Shown in pieces: positions 63,352 to 64,000 of a DNA stretch of 64,000 nt; within the stretch, counting starts at the first letter, position 1, and each line of letters opens with the position of its first letter. The translations under genes were made by a program, and so were the position numbers. This stretch comes from CAWHXG01 sp963833235. GTDB taxonomy: Bacteria; Pseudomonadota; Alphaproteobacteria; Rhodobacterales; Rhodobacteraceae. A model generated the notes under the pieces. The model was not told the DNA's origin. It ran no database searches and saw nothing but the letters and a program-made list of their open reading frames with translations. The stretch is from NCBI GenBank assembly GCA_963833235.1, contig CAWHXG010000006.1, positions 62,001 through 126,000 on the forward strand, given 5' to 3'.

Positions 63352-64000
63352 ATGTCTCACGGCGCCACAATCCTAGGCTGCGCCGACCTGGAGCTCTCGC
63401 GGGGCGAGGCGGCCTTCTTCCGCGAGGCCGATCCCCTGGGGTTCATCCTCTTCGCGAGGAATGTGGGCGGTCCCGAGCAATTGCGGCGTCTCACCGGCGA
63501 TCTGCGTGCCGCCGTGGGGCGCGATGCACCTGTGCTGATCGATCAGGAGGGCGGGCGCGTGGCCCGCATGCTGCCGCCGAACTGGCGCGAATGGCTGCCG
63601 CCGCTGTCGCAGATGGCGATGGCGGGGCAGGCCCGGGCGGCGCGCAGCATGTACCTGCGCTATCGCCTGATCGCGGCGGAACTGCGCGACGTGGGGATCG
63701 ACGTGAACTGCGCGCCCGTGGCCGATATCGCCAGCCAGGCGACCCATGCCTTCCTGCGAAACCGCTGCTACGGCGAGGACCTGCCTACCGTTCTGGGCGC
63801 TGCGCGTGCGGTGGCGCAGGGGCTTCTGGCCGGGGGCGTGGTGCCGGTGGTCAAGCACATGCCGGGCCATGGCCGCGGCGCCGTCGACAGTCACTACGTC
63901 GTTCCGGTGGTCTACACCGATGCCCCGACCCTGAAGGCACAAGATTTCGCGGCCTTCCGTGGCCTTTCGGACCTTCCGATGGGCATGACGGCGCATGTGG
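63352..64000 (+). CDS. nagZ: Beta-N-acetylhexosaminidase NagZ, C-terminus cut by window edge
   Basis: NagZ removes GlcNAc from anhydromuropeptides during peptidoglycan recycling and can influence beta-lactamase induction. The frame is open from the ATG at 63352 to the end, at least 216 residues. It shows LGFILFARNVGGPEQLRRLT, LIDQEGGRVARM, VNCAPVADIA and the glycoside hydrolase 3 block VVKHMPGHGRGAVDSH with the catalytic Asp-His pair. A GGAAGG site precedes the start. Confidence 0.94.
   Translation, partial: MSHGATILGCADLELSRGEAAFFREADPLGFILFARNVGGPEQLRRLTGDLRAAVGRDAPVLIDQEGGRVARMLPPNWREWLPPLSQMAMAGQARAARSMYLRYRLIAAELRDVGIDVNCAPVADIASQATHAFLRNRCYGEDLPTVLGAARAVAQGLLAGGVVPVVKHMPGHGRGAVDSHYVVPVVYTDAPTLKAQDFAAFRGLSDLPMGMTAHV

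Overview
The window is a GC-rich chromosomal segment of a member of the Rhodobacterales (Rhodobacteraceae/Paracoccaceae group, Alphaproteobacteria). The evidence is the gene order gltA-gltX-comEC-lexA-moeA-moaC-trpCDG-(unknown)-trpE-ppiD, the dgt-argS-SPOR-nagZ run, an alphaproteobacterial LexA box (GTTC-N7-GTTC), a one-cysteine DksA, a class II ribonucleotide reductase, DUF2852, DUF2927 and IalB family proteins, and VPLPA-type sorting tails. It is a housekeeping and metabolic stretch with a few accessory patches. I see no prophage, insertion sequence, CRISPR array or rRNA operon.

Layout. 1-6.7 kb, all minus: a lipid A acyltransferase (cut by the window edge), fliG, a 54-residue secreted peptide, purB, gltA and gltX. 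6.8-9.0 kb: comEC on plus. 9.0-18.6 kb, minus: lexA, then the tightly overlapped moeA-moaC-trpC-trpD-trpG cluster, then trpE-ppiD; a plus-strand repeat-rich membrane protein gene sits between trpG and trpE. 18.6-21.3 kb, minus: aminotransferase, gpt and fabI. 21.4-23.5 kb, plus: pdxH, a double cold-shock protein, DUF192 and tRNA-Pro. 23.5-25.0 kb: a decayed tail duplication and a Gly-rich VPLPA-tailed protein. 25.2-29.1 kb: nrdJ behind two NrdR-type boxes, followed by a low-GC orphan gene. 29.7-33.1 kb: ilvN and ilvB on minus, split by a plus-strand membrane protein; ilvB has a promoter, a 10-residue leader peptide and a terminator that look like an attenuator. 33.4-37.8 kb: a TRAP transporter operon of the TakP type. 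38.2-40.6 kb, minus: VOC protein, bpt, RDD protein and DUF2852, the last behind a twin inverted repeat. 41-44.1 kb: glnE and a small conserved gene, with a YbaK relic upstream of glnE. 44.2-46.8 kb: edd-eda. 46.9-51.7 kb: rlmI-PIN, an M48 peptidase, DUF421, a VPLPA-tailed exported protein and an IalB protein. 51.8-55.8 kb, minus: a moxR-GNAT-DUF2927 lipoprotein-small membrane protein-VWA cluster. 56-64 kb: dksA, an FAD monooxygenase, xth, a lipoprotein, erpA, dgt, argS, a SPOR protein and nagZ (cut by the window edge).

Functionally the window covers central carbon metabolism (citrate synthase, Entner-Doudoroff enzymes), tryptophan and branched-chain amino acid synthesis, purine and PLP supply, molybdenum cofactor, deoxynucleotide supply, translation (GltX, ArgS, tRNA-Pro, RlmI), nitrogen control (GlnE), stress responses (LexA, DksA, cold shock), envelope upkeep (PpiD, SPOR, NagZ, FabI, lipid A acylation) and uptake of organic acids.

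One technical feature affects several calls. Five genes (purB, pdxH, the Gly-rich VPLPA gene, the 50-kb VPLPA gene and the VWA gene) are broken only by extra single bases. In every case removing the extra base or bases restores a full-length, family-typical protein, and I found no case of a missing base. This looks more like residual sequencing insertions than real gene decay.
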